From Eretmocerus hayati (lineage: Eukaryota; Arthropoda; Insecta; Hymenoptera; Aphelinidae), in contig CM056742.1 in assembly GCA_029851415.1 (NCBI GenBank), positions 149,549,121-149,613,120 on the forward strand: a DNA stretch of 64,000 nt, written 5' to 3'. Positions 47,230 through 61,974 of the stretch are shown piece by piece (the first letter of the stretch is position 1; each line of letters starts with the position of its first letter). The notes under the pieces are model-generated. The model did not search any database. It saw nothing but the letters and a program-made list of their open reading frames with translations, and had not been told where the DNA came from. A program made the translations under genes and the position numbers.

Positions 47230-47914
47230 GCTAGGGTAGCTATGCGTTCCCCAGTCCCTACATTATAAGAGGTAGTGTAGCTGCCGTCGTATATCAGCTC
47301 GGAGAATTAGATACGCTATCCTCAGTAGTAATCAAGACTCTACCAAATGGGCTGCTCATTTCTTCTATAACATTCTGATACTCGAGATTTCACTGCAGAT
47401 TCAATATTGTTGAGACAACACTGATCAAGTACATGGGCATTCCCAGCTTCTGAATCATGGTCACCGCGAAAATAACGCATGAGCCCTAAAAATTCTAACT
47501 TGAAATACAATTTACAAAAGTTGTGCGAGATTTCGGACTTTTCTAAGAGAAAGCGCGAAGAGCAGAGCCAAACGAATAAGTTGCCCCTGCAGTGAGTGAC
47601 GTTTATCATACACACGCGTATCTCCGGTTGCATTGCCCTGGCGCCGTTGTGATTTTGTGCATTGTGTCTGTGTGCATGATGAGTTGAGTGCAAGTGGTAA
47701 ATACAGAGACTCTATCTAGCAGACAGCAGACAGCTGATCCTCAGCAATTTCTGATAAGCTAATTTTTTTTTGTTAATATATACTTACCAATAAATTCTAA
47801 AAGACAGTAGAGTGTACTGATAAGCGATAGTGACTAGCAAACCTGAAACCATTGTTCCGTTGAGACAATCAAGTTTGCTGCTTATATTTACTAGCATAAT
47901 AATAAATTCTAAAG
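47230..47914. other. Upstream region of ARMT1
   Basis: No gene seen. Probably the promoter and 5' UTR of ARMT1; no clear core-promoter motif found. Confidence 0.35.
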
Positions 47915-49866
47915 ATGTCAAAAGTTATGGGGAGATCAAACTCAGACGAAATTTGCGGACTGATTGATTGTGAGCCACCTTTTGGAAGCTACCTGTGTGG
48001 AAAATACAAGAGGTTAGTGATTCTTTCTAGTGCAATGAGAAGTGCTCGTGCAATCTAACTTTGTTATGCCAGATCTCCAACACGTTTATCAACTTGTATT
48101 AAAAGCTCACAATTTCAAGAAGTGAACTCTTGGCATATTTGTTCGAACTATTTTCAATCATTCTAGATCGATTTCCTTATCTGGATATCTACCACTTCTC
48201 TGTCACGGTTTTCTGTCAAACATTATGCGATCCTTACTGGTTCTCATGCTTTGCAGCTTATCAAAGGAATTACATAATTATTCAATCCTATCATTAAATG
48301 TCTGATACACTTTAATACTCCATTTCCAGGAGTTTTGCATATACAACTCTCAAGGATCGGCTACCAGTTATTTTAACTCAGATCATTGATACCCTCAGTC
48401 GAACTAAGGAGAGTATTGCTGAAAAATATGGCGAGGTAAGAGAATATGGATTTTCATTTGTCTTTATAGAATGAAATAATACTGACATATATACTTCAGT
48501 CAGCTCTAGAGGATGTAAAACAAATCACAGGAGCCATTAGTAAATTGAAAAATGAGCTTGTTACAAACAAAATTTTGAACTCAACACAAACACAACTGGA
48601 TAAAGCATGGCAGGACAAACTTTCAGAACTTGATTCCCAACAGTCTGAACCTCATAAATGGTATGATAGTATTTGGCTCATCTGTGAGTGTTACATGTAC
48701 AGAAGAGTAGCACAGGAGTTTATGAATTCGTAAGTAATGATTTGTTTGTGGTCAATCGTTATTTAAGTTTATAGACGGACTGCAGTAAACCTGGAATTCT
48801 AGGAATCTTCTAAAATCATATGACCCTTTTGAAATCCAGAAACAAGAAGCTTATTTCAAGTCAAAAGAAAGTATAGCCCAACTATCCAGATACACCACAA
48901 ACTTGACCAAAATAAATGATCTTGATCCTAAGGATCTTCAAAGACTCATCAAACTTGATTTATGGGGGAACAAGTAAGAGGATCCATTCCTTTGCATGTA
49001 AGATATTCTTTGAGAATACACTTGAATGATGAGTCTTTTGTGTTATAGATGTGATTTATCTTTAAGTTCTGGAGTTGTTAGTGCACAAGAATCTTATCTA
49101 GAGCTCCTGCAATCATTAGATCAAGACATCTTGGCAGATGATAGTGAACTAATTTGTAAACACCTCTGCAAGAAATGCACAGACCAATCAAATGATGACA
49201 TCATTGATATTGTGTTGGATAACTCCGGCTACGAGTTATTCTCTGACTTTTGTTTGGCAGTATTTTTAACTCAGAAAAAAATAGCTAAAACGATACGATT
49301 CTATGTGAAACAATATCCTTGGTTCATAAGTGATGTGACAGTTAATGATTTTCATTGGCTAATCGAGGAAATGTTGAGATCGGATAATGAAGATATCAAA
49401 ATATTTGGAGGTCATTGTCAAGGAAACCTCAAGAATGGTTCTTGGAGAATTGAAGTGAGTGTTAAAGAAGATTCCACAGAATGTATTTTCATCGCGTGTG
49501 CTAAGCAAACATTCTTAAAACTTTCAGGAAGAAGCATTTTGGACACAACCCTACGACTTTTCTGAAATGAGTTCAGTTGATACAGTGTTGTATAGTAAGT
49601 TGTCTCAGGCCAAATTAGTCATATTCAAAGGGGATCTCAACTACCGCAAACTTCTTGGTGATATCAATTGGGAATATACCACAGAATATTCTAGAGCTCT
49701 CCGAGGATTCACGCCGACAAATTTACTGAGTCTAAGGACAATAAAAGCTGATTTGTGTGTTGGTCTTCCAGAGGGCAAGGCTGAATCATTGAAAAAAGAA
49801 ATACCTAATTGGATGGAAACGGGAAGATTCGGTTTGATCCAAACTTATTTTTCTCAAAAATGTTGA
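47915..49866 (+). CDS. ARMT1: ARMT1, damage-control phosphatase / acidic-residue methyltransferase (DUF89)
   Basis: Six exons: 47915-48012, 48330-48435, 48500-48729, 48803-48973, 49049-49454, 49528-49866. All introns are GT-AG, phases agree, and the total is 449 residues against about 440 for the human protein. Hallmarks: GKYKRSFAYTTLKDRLP near residue 30, ECYMYRR near 135, WGNKCDLSLSSG across the exon 4/5 junction, LDNSGYE (metal-site Asp259-Asn260), the SDVTVNDF Asp297, and FKGDLNYRKL (Lys371, Asp373). Known family role: a metal-dependent phosphatase on sugar phosphates, also reported to methylate acidic side chains, including PCNA in humans; soluble. The start is the first ATG, which leads straight into the conserved N-terminus. 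No breaks or missing key residues are seen, so it is probably functional. Confidence 0.95.
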
Positions 49867-51209
49867 GCTAAAAAATGTAATCCTGTATTTTAATTCAAAT
49901 TTCGTTACAATTTATTTCAAATTGTTGATTGATTCCATAAAGTTTATATGTTTACAAATTTGATGGTAATAATGTTGATTTATCCCTCCTTCCCTGATTC
50001 ATCGCAAACAGTCGGAGATCCCTAAAAAATGCACGTATGCCTCGAATTTTTCAATTCCCACTCCGATTAGTTAATGAATACTTCTCACAATCAAGCTAGT
50101 AGTTTTAGTGAATTAAATCGGATTCAATACAAATCTGACAATGAAAATCAACAAACCCGATAGACAAGATTCTCCGTGAACTCACCTGTGAGAGAGGTAC
50201 AGACTCTAGCATTTTAACAAAGGATATCTCGTGTTAGTTTCTTTATTCTTGTTTATTACACTTACTTTCAATACAATATCTCATAATGGTAATAATAGGA
50301 GAAGTAACTATTATCGATAAGTGTATGATATAATATCTTTCTCTATGTAAATTTTTATACAATTATCTCTGTATCATGTAAAAAAGGGGATAACGATTTA
50401 ACCGAGAGTTCTTGATTCACATTCTGTTGATGACTTTCTTGGGAATGTGTCTTTAAAATGGTATCTGAAACTAGACTGACCCATACCGATTTTCTCAATA
50501 GAGCTTGACAATAACATCACATTCATTCTGATTAAATTCACATCCATTGCCAAGATACTGATCAATGTCAACAAAAAATTCAAAAGCACGGAATTTTGGC
50601 AACAACCAATTTATCTCTCAATAACATTTCATAATTTTATGCCGAAGCTAAAATCAACTTTCGATTTAAAGCACAATAATAAACTGTGTCGTTTGAAGCC
50701 CCTCAAACTTGTGCAGAATGATTCTTTTCATCACATTCTATTCTCAGTAATAATATCGTAAAGCTTGACGCTTCCTTCGCTTGGTCAATGATTCTTGAAC
50801 GTCAAGAGAAAGTAGTGATCACGAGAAACGTGCGATATTCCATGAGTTCGTTGAAAGAGTCGGAGCACATCACTTGCGAATGCTCGTTCACGAATCGCAG
50901 CTAATAACTCGTCTATTTGTCTTTCACTCCCGTGCGCATTCTTGGCAATGGCACGAGTGCAGTAAGCAACTGCTCAAATCCATAATCTTATTTGAGACCA
51001 CTGATCAACTTTCATACTAGAGAGTTGATGTGTGAGACTCGGATGCGAACAAACTATTCGCGTTGTCTGAAATAACCTTCGAATACTGTCTATGCTCGAA
51101 TATTCATAACTTCGATTCGCTACACGGTCTCTATCACGTTTGCACATTGCACTTTCTGGTCTCTGCAAGTACATCCTTGCAAATTTTACAGCCGAAGCAT
51201 CGTCAGACG
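49867..51209. other. Convergent intergenic region between ARMT1 and GOLPH3
   Basis: Holds the 3' UTRs of two convergent genes. A CATAAA near 49937 may serve ARMT1; on the minus strand several AATAAA-type signals (plus-strand TTTATT near 50250) may serve GOLPH3. No further gene seen. Confidence 0.45.
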
Positions 51210-53681
<2,472 letters not shown>

Positions 53682-53824
53682 ATCTGTGACAATGTTGTGG
53701 CGTGGCTCGGTTGAGTAGCCGTCGCAGATGGCAGCAGACGATAAGCGACGGCGAGGTTACACACTGCAAACGTCCACGTTGACGCTGCTACAGCTGGTGG
53801 CTCCAGGTCGTTGTTGAGCCATCG

Positions 53825-54334
53825 TCACGCGCACTTCGAGAACAGAGCAGAAGTATATTTTGCACAGCCGACAAGATGGCTTACGTTCACCTCCTCCTCG
53901 CAGTCCTCACAGGCAAGAATGGTTATAAAAATTGTCGAGTTAGCTTGAAATTTTTTACACTCTATGGGAGCACTCTTTTGATTTGAGTTGGTCGAGAAAT
54001 AAGTACGACGACGAGGATAATGTGACGAGGGTGAGATGAGGAGGCAGCTGATGGATCGTGGTGAGCCAACCTCAAAGCGTGCGAGGAAGCAGCTGCCGAC
54101 GAAGATGAGCAGCGCGCAGGTCGCTACTGTAACGCTGAATGGCCATCCAATCTCTTCGTATAAAAGCACTCTGCTCTGAGCGATAAAGACAACTATCGCG
54201 GCAAAATACAGCCTGCGGCTGCCTGTACCACACACTTTCGCCCGATGAGCCCTGGCTTCGCTTGATGCGGCTCTCGACTCACAGTCACTTGGCAATATTT
54301 TCTTTATTTTCTTGCGCCTCCACGAACACAGCAC
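53825..54334 (-). other. 169-codon open frame upstream of GOLPH3, membrane-protein-like
   Basis: The ATG frame on the minus strand has a basic N-terminus and two hydrophobic runs (around YFAAIVVFIAQSRVLLY and VTVATCALLIFVGSCFLA). It lies in a CpG-richer area about 140 bp upstream of the GOLPH3 start codon, so it may be 5' UTR or promoter sequence, or a small separate gene. A donor-like GTTGGC follows the second hydrophobic run. No family recognised. Confidence 0.22.
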
Positions 54335-55074
54335 AGCGGTGATGTCCCGACGACGACAGTAATAGCGATCAAATCAAACCGAATCAAATTCTCAGAATCA
54401 CAATCTACATGTGTAGGTATATGCGTGAGAATTCCACTCATACACCACTACAAGCAGCACAGCTGACGCGTCGGAGTCACTTGGAATCTAATCAAAGTAA
54501 TTTCCGTAAATCGTAACTTTTCTGACATCAAAATATTCCAAATAAATGGCTCATATTGAATATATTAATATTTTTGTAAGCTTATTCTTGACAACTGTAA
54601 AAATGATCATGAAACTTGGCACGTCGATCCCGCGCTTATTGAGAGGCAATACTGAGCTGTCTGAAGTGTGAACTCCCCGATCTCGCTAATCGCCTTGATT
54701 AATTATCACAGAGTATATGGAAAGTTTCCCTTCCCCCTTAAATACCCCAATCACAACCCGGGTCCCGGGTCCGATCACACTTCGATCTGCTTCGATCCGA
54801 TCACGACTCGAGCCGTCGAGCACGGAACGCGTGTCAACAAGTGGACCCAAAGCTGCCCAAAGTAGGTGCGGACCACGCATGATCAAACGCGGCACGTGAC
54901 TGCAAACTGCGGACTCAAGCAGAAATTCTAAACTTTTGTGTGAAAAACTCATTTATTCGGTCATTTATCCATCGTATCAGTACTTTGTAAACGTGGGAAT
55001 CTCATGTAACTGAAAATCTTTACAAAGAAGTCTGAGTGAGAATCCAAGATCTCGATAGTGAGAAAACTTGCGAG
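54335..55074. other. Divergent promoter region between GOLPH3 and the SMYD4-like gene
   Basis: No gene seen. A GC-rich patch with GATC/CGATC repeats lies at 54750-54900. If the SMYD4-like protein has more N-terminal residues, an exon could be hidden here. Confidence 0.3.
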
Positions 55075-55218
55075 ATGGCACATGATGAGAAAAAATCTCA
55101 AATAATCGAAAGAATCAGTAGTTTCCGCGATTCCGCCAAACTCCGAGAGATATTGGGACAGATCCCAACAAAATCCTCAGCAAAATCCACGGAATTCAGA
55201 AAGAAAGGCAATGAATTA

Positions 55219-57489
55219 CAGGCGTCCCTCGTTTTACGCGGGGGTTGCGTTCTCAGAGAGTGCCGCGTAAATCAAAACCGCGTAAATCAAGACATTGTTC
55301 TTATGGGGAAAGGGGGGTTACGTTCCTGTCATCCATTAATGGCCAATCAAAATCACGATAAAGCTCATAAAAAATTTATGTAGAAGGAAATAGAAGGTTT
55401 TCTGAAACTATAAATGTATATAAATATCAAAGTATGTATAAAAATCTATTCAGGAGTGTGTATTTGGTTGGAAAAACTGTGTCAATTGAGTTTGTCTTGC
55501 TCGTCGTCTGAAGTCTCTTTGAATTTCCTCGTAGGCCCGTATAGCTGATTCACATTCTTCTTTGAGTTTCAAGCTTCTCGTCATAATGGGATCACACTCG
55601 ATTGCTTTGTCGATTCCATCTCGAATCGATTTTATAATTTCAGAAACAGCTCTTGATGTGAGAGTTGGCTCTTCACTCACTTGTGGCTCATCAACTGGCA
55701 ATTCCGGTCGCAAGATTTCTTCTATCTCTTCGACTGTCAAGTTATCATCTGCATTCAATACCTCTGACAGTTCAGATTCACCCATATCTTGGAAGCCTTC
55801 ACATTCTATCTGCCTTGTCATGTTTGTAATTTCTCCAAGCGGTATTTGTTGAGTTTCAGAATTTACATCTACGAGGCTGGGGCACAATTTTCTCCAACTA
55901 GCATTCAAGCTTGATGACGCCACCTCCAACCAAGACTCTCGCACGATATCAATTGAATTGATTATGTTGAAATTCTTCCAGAATGTGCGAATCAATTCAG
56001 AGGGATTTCTGTCATCTAACGGAGAATCATCGATTACTGTCAGCATCTTTTTCACAACGTGACGCAAATAATAAGTCTTGAATGTCGAAATTATTGTTTG
56101 GTCCATAGGCTGAATCAGTGACGTCGTATTAGGTGGTAGAAACATGACTTCCACGTTTGGATGAGCTCCGACCAATGTCACAGGATGAGATGGAGCATTG
56201 TCTAGGAGTAGGAGTACCTTAAAGTCGAGGTTCTCTTTTTGTAAGAATTCCTTCACCTCTGGTATGAAGGATTGAACGAACCACTCTTCGCAAATCTTTC
56301 TAGTCACCCAGGCCTTTTTTGACGACCGCCAGAACACAGGCAGATGCTCCTTCCTCTTGCCTTTCATTGGACGAGGCGTCTCAGACTTATAAACCAGCAT
56401 AGGCTTGCACTTGTACGTTCCTGTGTAGTAGAATAGCGGCTGTTAGATACCATTTAAATATCACCAAAAATTCGAAGGAAAATTAAAAAGTACCTGAAGC
56501 ATTTGCGCACAAGAGTAGCGTGTACCGATCTTTTGCCGCCTTGAATCCTGGAGCTTTCAGTTCCTCTTTGGTTAAAAAAGTCCGAGACGGCATTTTCTTC
56601 CAAAATAGCGCGGTTTCGTCACAATTGAATATTTGTGAGGCCGAGTAGTTTTTCTCTTCAATCAATTTCTTCAATTCCACAGAGAATTTAGCAGCCGCTT
56701 CATGATCAGCCGATGCACTTTCGCCGCTGAATTTCACATTATGCAATTGGTATCTATTCTTGAAATTATCAAACCAACCTTTGCTAGCGGTAAAGTTTTC
56801 TTTTCCAGCCGTTCCGTTTCTTTCTCTCACGTGTCGATAGTAAACTAAAGCTTGTTCGCGAATAATCATAGAACTCAGGGGAATTTTTTTGTTGACTCTA
56901 TCTTCAATCCAAACAAACAGCATCTTCTCCATTTGCTCTAATTCTGGGTCTCGACTGTACTTAGTTGAAACAGCTTGATCACCACTTTGTTTGAAACTTT
57001 CCCGAATTTTCTCTCCATTGTCTCTGATAGTTCTTATAGTCGATTCGTTTACTTCGTATCTTCGAGCGATGGTACTGATTTTTTCTCCAGCTTGGATCAA
57101 ATTCAAAATTTTCAATTTCTCGCTTAGACTTAGCACTTTTCTCTTCTTCCCACTTTTTGAGCACGAAGAATCAGCTGCTTTCGTTGGAGCCATCGTTGTC
57201 GAATAAATACTACTTGAATTTACTAATTGAGTTACACTTGAAATTTTGTTTACGTGTCTGATGGATTACATACTCGAATTTTGGTTAAGTGTAGACCATA
57301 CTGAATGCTGCTACAAAACTCATCAGCAATGTTTTGGTAATCAAATGGCCCAGAAAATTCGAAAAATTTTCGAATGGAACCGCGTAATTTCAAGGGAATG
57401 ACCGCGTAAATCGAGCAAAGGTGTCAAACTTAGAACCGCGTTATTTCAAATCCGCGTTAAAAAAATCCGCGTAAAACGAGGGACGCCTG
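55219..57489 (-). mobile_element. Tigger/pogo DNA transposon, apparently complete
   Basis: 2271 bp with inverted ends CAGGCGTCCCTCGTTTTACG and their complement, and a TA duplication (55217-55218, 57490-57491). Subterminal CCGCGTAAAT/ACCGCGT units repeat near both ends. It carries an intact transposase on the minus strand. It lies antisense to, and inside, a coding exon of the SMYD4-like gene. Confidence 0.96.
55450..57193 (-). CDS. Tigger transposase (CENP-B/pogo family), two exons
   Basis: Exons 57193-56494 and 56420-55450 with a 73-bp GT-AG intron (GTACTT...CACAG) join in phase to give 556 residues. An N-terminal psq-type helix-turn-helix spans residues 18-57. A CENP-B/Tc5-type DNA-binding domain follows at about 80-155. 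The DDE core has Asp192 (NCDETALFW), Asp307 (LLLDNAPSHP) and Asp340 (QPMDQTI), a D-32-D spacing usual for pogo/Tigger. The C-terminus is acidic, then basic. No stops or frameshifts are seen. Without the splice, the first frame would stop just after CANASG. Cut-and-paste transposition at TA in the nucleus is the family role. Activity is plausible but untested. Confidence 0.93.
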
Positions 57490-59014
57490 TATTCACCAGT
57501 AAGAATCATTCTGAGACAACATCTCATCGACAGATTCTGTCATTGTACTCTCAAAGTATTGCTTATGCTCCCAAAGACTCCGAAGAGCTAGCTTTGGCTT
57601 TAAGCAATAGATCTGCTTTGTGGTTGCATATCAAAAAATATGATCATTGTTTGACAGACACTGATAGAGCTCTGAGCATGACAATCTCGAGTGATCTGAA
57701 GACCAAACTCTTATCCCGTCAAATGAAATGTTTGAGTTTGAATCAACCTTGTACAATAGAAACGTCTGAAAAAGTTGCTTTACCTAAATTCAATCGATCA
57801 GAATCAATTTCTTGCGCAGCTGATTGTGTCAAAATGGTATGTAATGAAAAGTATGGGAGACATTACATTGCCACTCGCGATATCAAAGCTGGTGAAGTTG
57901 TTTTTTGTGAAGAGAGCCATTATATTCATCTAAGATTAACTCAAATCTACCTTGTATGCTCCCATTGTTTAGCATTTGCTTGGGCTGGGATACCATGCGA
58001 TTCATGTGTATTTAGCATGTACTGTAGTAACAAGTGTAAGAATGAAGCTTGGTCTCTGTATCATGATATTCAGTGTCCTATTCTGTCACATCTTAACTGC
58101 GAAGAGCTCCAGAAGTTCAATTTGATTGTGATTGCAAATTTTGTAAGAATATTCATTATCATCATTCGAAGAGAGGGATTGAAGCAAATCATTGAAGAGG
58201 CAGAAGAAATTGATAATCATGATGGTAACTCTCATATAAATATTTGATCATTGCGATTACTCGAGTTGAATATGAATTTTTGTACATAGCAATATTTCTG
58301 TAGGTATTGGAATAGAGAAGCTGCTCTTTAATAATAGATTGGACTGTCAAAAGTTTAGATCTATCTATAATTTGATGAAAACAAAAAAAATTTTCCCAAG
58401 AGACGATCAAGATGACTATATAGCTATGGTCTTGAGCTTATCAGAGACGTTTTTGAAGAACCAGTGTGAAACAAACCAATATGAAATAGATGATGAAACA
58501 CTCTATACATCAATGACAACAATATTGAAGAAGCTCGATGACATTAATGTATTCAATACTTTTGTGGTAAGTTCAGTTTTGACTCTGATGTCCAATAACG
58601 GAAATAATTTCTGTTTGATTCTGATTCTATTTATGGATTGTATGTTTCTATGATTTGTAGTTTAGAAACCATCTTAATTCTCTATAGTGCATCATAACAA
58701 TGTTATGATTGATTTGGCATATTTGAAAATTCTTTCATCATGCAACATTATTGATAGTATGTGTGAGTGATTCCGCCGAAAGTGGAACTTGGGGGTCCAA
58801 AATTGTCGCGGGGAGTGATGTGGGTCAAAAAATTATTTTACATGAGTGTTGATGTTTCGTTGCAGTCGATTTCCATTTGTCACAAAAAGAAAGTATCTAG
58901 AGTTATACAAAGAGGTACTCATACAGGAATATTCCCACACTTGACTCTTTTTCGCATCGATTTCATTGAATACAATCAAATACTGATAGAAAATGCGCAT
59001 TGCGAGACCTTATG

Positions 59015-59042
59015 GGACCCACGCGCTGCAGCGCGTGGGTCC
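59015..59042. repeat. 28-bp perfect palindrome
   Basis: GGACCCACGCGC-TGCA-GCGCGTGGGTCC. The outer GGGACCCAC/GTGGGTCC matches the palindromes at 44.5-45.3 kb. Confidence 0.9.
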
Positions 59043-59616
59043 ATGGAGACTGCCGGGGACCGAGGTGGTGCGGACCAGGGTCAGGGGATCCTTGAATTCC
59101 TTGAAATCCTTGAAAACTCCTGAAATGTCCCGCGACATCCTTGAAAATTTCTCTTGGTCTGTTTTTCCGAATGATAGACAACGTAGATCAATCGATATGC
59201 GCGCCGATTCTTGAATTTCCTCGGACACGGGCGTCACCCATGTGAAACGTTAATGTCTCGGAGATCAGATCTCCAAACTGAAGAATACTTTGCAAAAGTA
59301 ACGGTCTGAGAAAAGTGATATCCACCCTTCTCCAATCTATGGATTGTCTTTGAGATGGCGAGAAGTCAATATAGATGAATATCAATATTCATCTATGAGA
59401 TGGATTGTTTTTTCGTTCAAGCTGCATTCCTAGTTTTCATCTTCCTCGATTCTTTTAGATCATGCTCTTGAAGAGCTTCCAAAATGTTTGGTTTCGTTGG
59501 AAGAGATGTATCCCACGTACTCCATTTTGATTATTTTTCGTTATTCTCGTGAACAAGCATGTCTTCATGATTCAAGCACTCTAGCGACATAATGTATGAT
59601 TATTTGTGTAACAATA

Positions 59617-59943
59617 GGTTTATTCGATTATGTCGCTCACAGCGCTCACAGTGCTCAGAGCACTCTCAACGCTTTCTAATCGAATGCTCGTTCGGATTAA
59701 AAGTGTTGAAAGCGCTTTCGTCCACTTTCGCTATAATTCCGTTCCTTCTACCCAGCGTCGCCCCGGTTCAGGTGGTTCGGCTATTCCAACCTTAGTATCC
59801 CTGGCCGTTTGGAAGGAACGGATTCCGATTGAGAGGAGACGAAAGCGCTTTCAACACTTTTAATCCGAACGAGCATTCGATTAGAAAGCGTTGAGAGTGC
59901 TCTGAGCACTGTGAGCGCTGTGAGCGACATAATCGAATAAACC
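59617..59943. mobile_element. TA-flanked MITE with about 110-bp inverted repeats
   Basis: The ends GGTTTATTCGATTATGTCGC and their complement are nearly perfect over about 110 bp per arm (GCGCTCACAGTGCTCAGAGC, GAAAGCGCTTTC and so on). TA lies on both sides (59615-59616, 59944-59945). The centre (about 59735-59830) is unpaired and not coding. It lies in the SMYD4-like intron. Confidence 0.9.
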
Positions 59944-60973
59944 TATTAACGAGTAGTTATACTTTTCTACGCATAGAATTTTGTCTGGGAACTTTATAGA
60001 AGCCTCCAGTTGTCCTCTAGCAATCCTAGAATTTTTCAGATCCGCCTCCTTGAAATCCTTGAAAAGTCCTTGAATTTGGTCCCAAAATTTTCAGAGATAC
60101 CCTGAGGGTGGTCCCGACGTCGAAACGTGCGCCATTTCCAACTCTCCGTGGCAAATCAAACATACTCTTGTTCGGGACAGCCACCCTCGGAACTTTCACG
60201 CGCGCTACCTCAGCTGATACCTGATGAAAGGGTATTCCAAATCCCCAGAACCTGAAAATATCTCAATGTTACAATTACCTATATGTTTCTTGTGCTTATC
60301 AATGCTGCAAGAATTAAAATCGCTCAAGGAACACTTTTTCCGAAGTGGAAATTACTATTTTCCTATACTATTAACATGGTCTGAAAGGTAGCGATTTGAC
60401 CATGGAACACCACTATTCCTCTGTCGAGAACTCGGAAAATATCCATGTGTGGAATAACTTTCTATAGGACTTAAGATCCATTCGATTTACAGAGCGATCA
60501 ATGACGTGCCAGGGGGATTAAAAATTTTATACGCCAATCTGAAAACACGTTCATATGTACGTTTGTCAGCGAACTCGAATTTTTTACTAATATTCCGCAT
60601 GGATTTGAGTATCTGGATAACAGCGTTTGGGAAATGCGTTGACCAAGAAGGAATCTCATTATAAATCCATGTGTGCTTGCAATATTTGAAATCACTCGAA
60701 TCCCATTCCATTCTTGAAATTCACACAGTTCCCATGGAAGGTTTTCTCTTCTAATTCTTGTTATTTTCTGTCATTTTGCAGTATCAATCAAGCATATGTA
60801 CCTGTACCGATTTTTACTCCTGTGATGTGAATTGCCCCTCCAAGATTGGAAGTATCCTTGCTCCTTGTAGCAGCCTTATCAATCATAGTTGTGATCAACA
60901 TCTTAGCAGAATGTGCTTGCCAGGACCAAAGATAGTCTTGTTCACTCTTCGTCCGGTCACAAAAGGAGAACAA

Positions 60974-61974
60974 GTGAGTGCATATCAAGAACTATTTCCC
61001 AACTCGAGTAATATAAACTTCGGACGTCTAAAACTTTGTTTCGAACCCCGGGATTCTTTAATACCTTCTGCAGATGTCAGAAAGAGTGAATGTACATGTG
61101 CATTACAAATCCCGTAAATGCAATAACTGATATTTCCTTCGTCGTATGCAGTATGTTGAGATGACGCGGACTAGAATCACTTGTCCTCGGATCTAAATCC
61201 ACATCGACGCTAAATTGAATTTCAAACAAGCTGGATTTTACAAATGACGAAACTCTCAAAAACGAAAAATGTCGAAACCAAACGCAAAAACGAGCGTCTA
61301 GTTATTATTTTTGAATGCATCGGTCCATCCGTCAATTGATGCGTAGAAACAAGGAGAGGAAAAACAGAAAAATCCAGTCAACCGCCAACGAAAATAAGTG
61401 TTGCGATTCATGAAAGTTTTGAGTGCCAATGTTGCTCGCAATGATAGCACCGACATCCTTCTCTCGCACCGTGTCAAAACGTATTGTCAAAAAATTGGTT
61501 TCCACAACGAATTCGTTAATTTTATCCGTAGTCTGTCCTCATATTGCACCCCGTAGGTAAAATACGAATTTACCTTAGTGAACTATCAATGTGGTCCAAA
61601 CACACGGGTCTGGATTATGGACTTATAGACGTATGCATTGAGTGACTCAAATTTTGTGTCATTGAAATTCATAATAGTAATAAATGCCGAAAAATATCTC
61701 TGGCCCGATACACTTGATTATACATTATGGACGGCTCCCAAACAGAAGAGCGTAAGTCCATTTTCGGCATTCCTGGCTAATGATCTTCGAGGTTTTCTTG
61801 CAATAGAAAATTCGAATTGTCATTTTTAGTGATTATGCTTCATTCATCATGTAATGAGTGTGTTTTTACGACAGTTTTTCCATGAGGCGTGATGATTCTC
61901 AATTTTGTGCATTTTTCATGAGTTTTTTTGCGATGAAAGATGGACTTCTACCGTCCTGATCCCCAAATTTTTCA
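60974..61974. other. Downstream of the last recognised SMYD4-like exon; no exon found
   Basis: If the GTGAGT at 60974 is not used as a donor, the frame would run on to TAA at 61115-61117 with no SET-like features. I looked for the missing post-SET exon here and could not find it. Confidence 0.35.

Larger units (their letters stand above)
58567..60781. other. Large intron of the SMYD4-like gene, repeat-rich
   Basis: 2.2 kb between exons 58304-58566 and 60782-60973. It contains a 28-bp perfect palindrome (59015), a small inverted repeat (59371-59396) and a TA-flanked MITE (59617-59943). Confidence 0.6.
55075..60973 (+). pseudogene. SMYD4: SMYD4-like TPR/MYND/SET methyltransferase gene, interrupted by a Tigger transposon; 3' end not found
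   Basis: Pieces: 55075-55218, then Tigger, then 57492-58224, 58304-58566 and 60782-60973, with fitting phases at every junction (444 codons). Residues 41-130 resemble TPRs (FRKKGNEL, LYSQSIAYAPKDSEELALALSNRS). The SET N-flank is IATRDIKAGEV. MYND zinc ligands (CSHC, CDSC, YCSNKC, H-X3-C) lie at 204-243, and NHSC of the SET core at 414-417, followed by LRPVTKGEQ. Known role of the family: lysine methyltransferase or adaptor. The exon after GEQ (normally the D/NYG motif and post-SET cysteines) was not found, since a strong GTGAGT follows at 60974. The Tigger sits between codons 48 and 49 at a TA; removing it with one TA leaves the frame continuous. As assembled, the frame is broken. Whether this is an allele, a pseudogene or a spliced-out insertion cannot be told from sequence. 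Confidence 0.85.

Noticed and set aside
55036..55383. 115-codon frame read straight through the Tigger left end
   Set aside because: The last part is transposon terminal repeat; the host frame ends at 55218.
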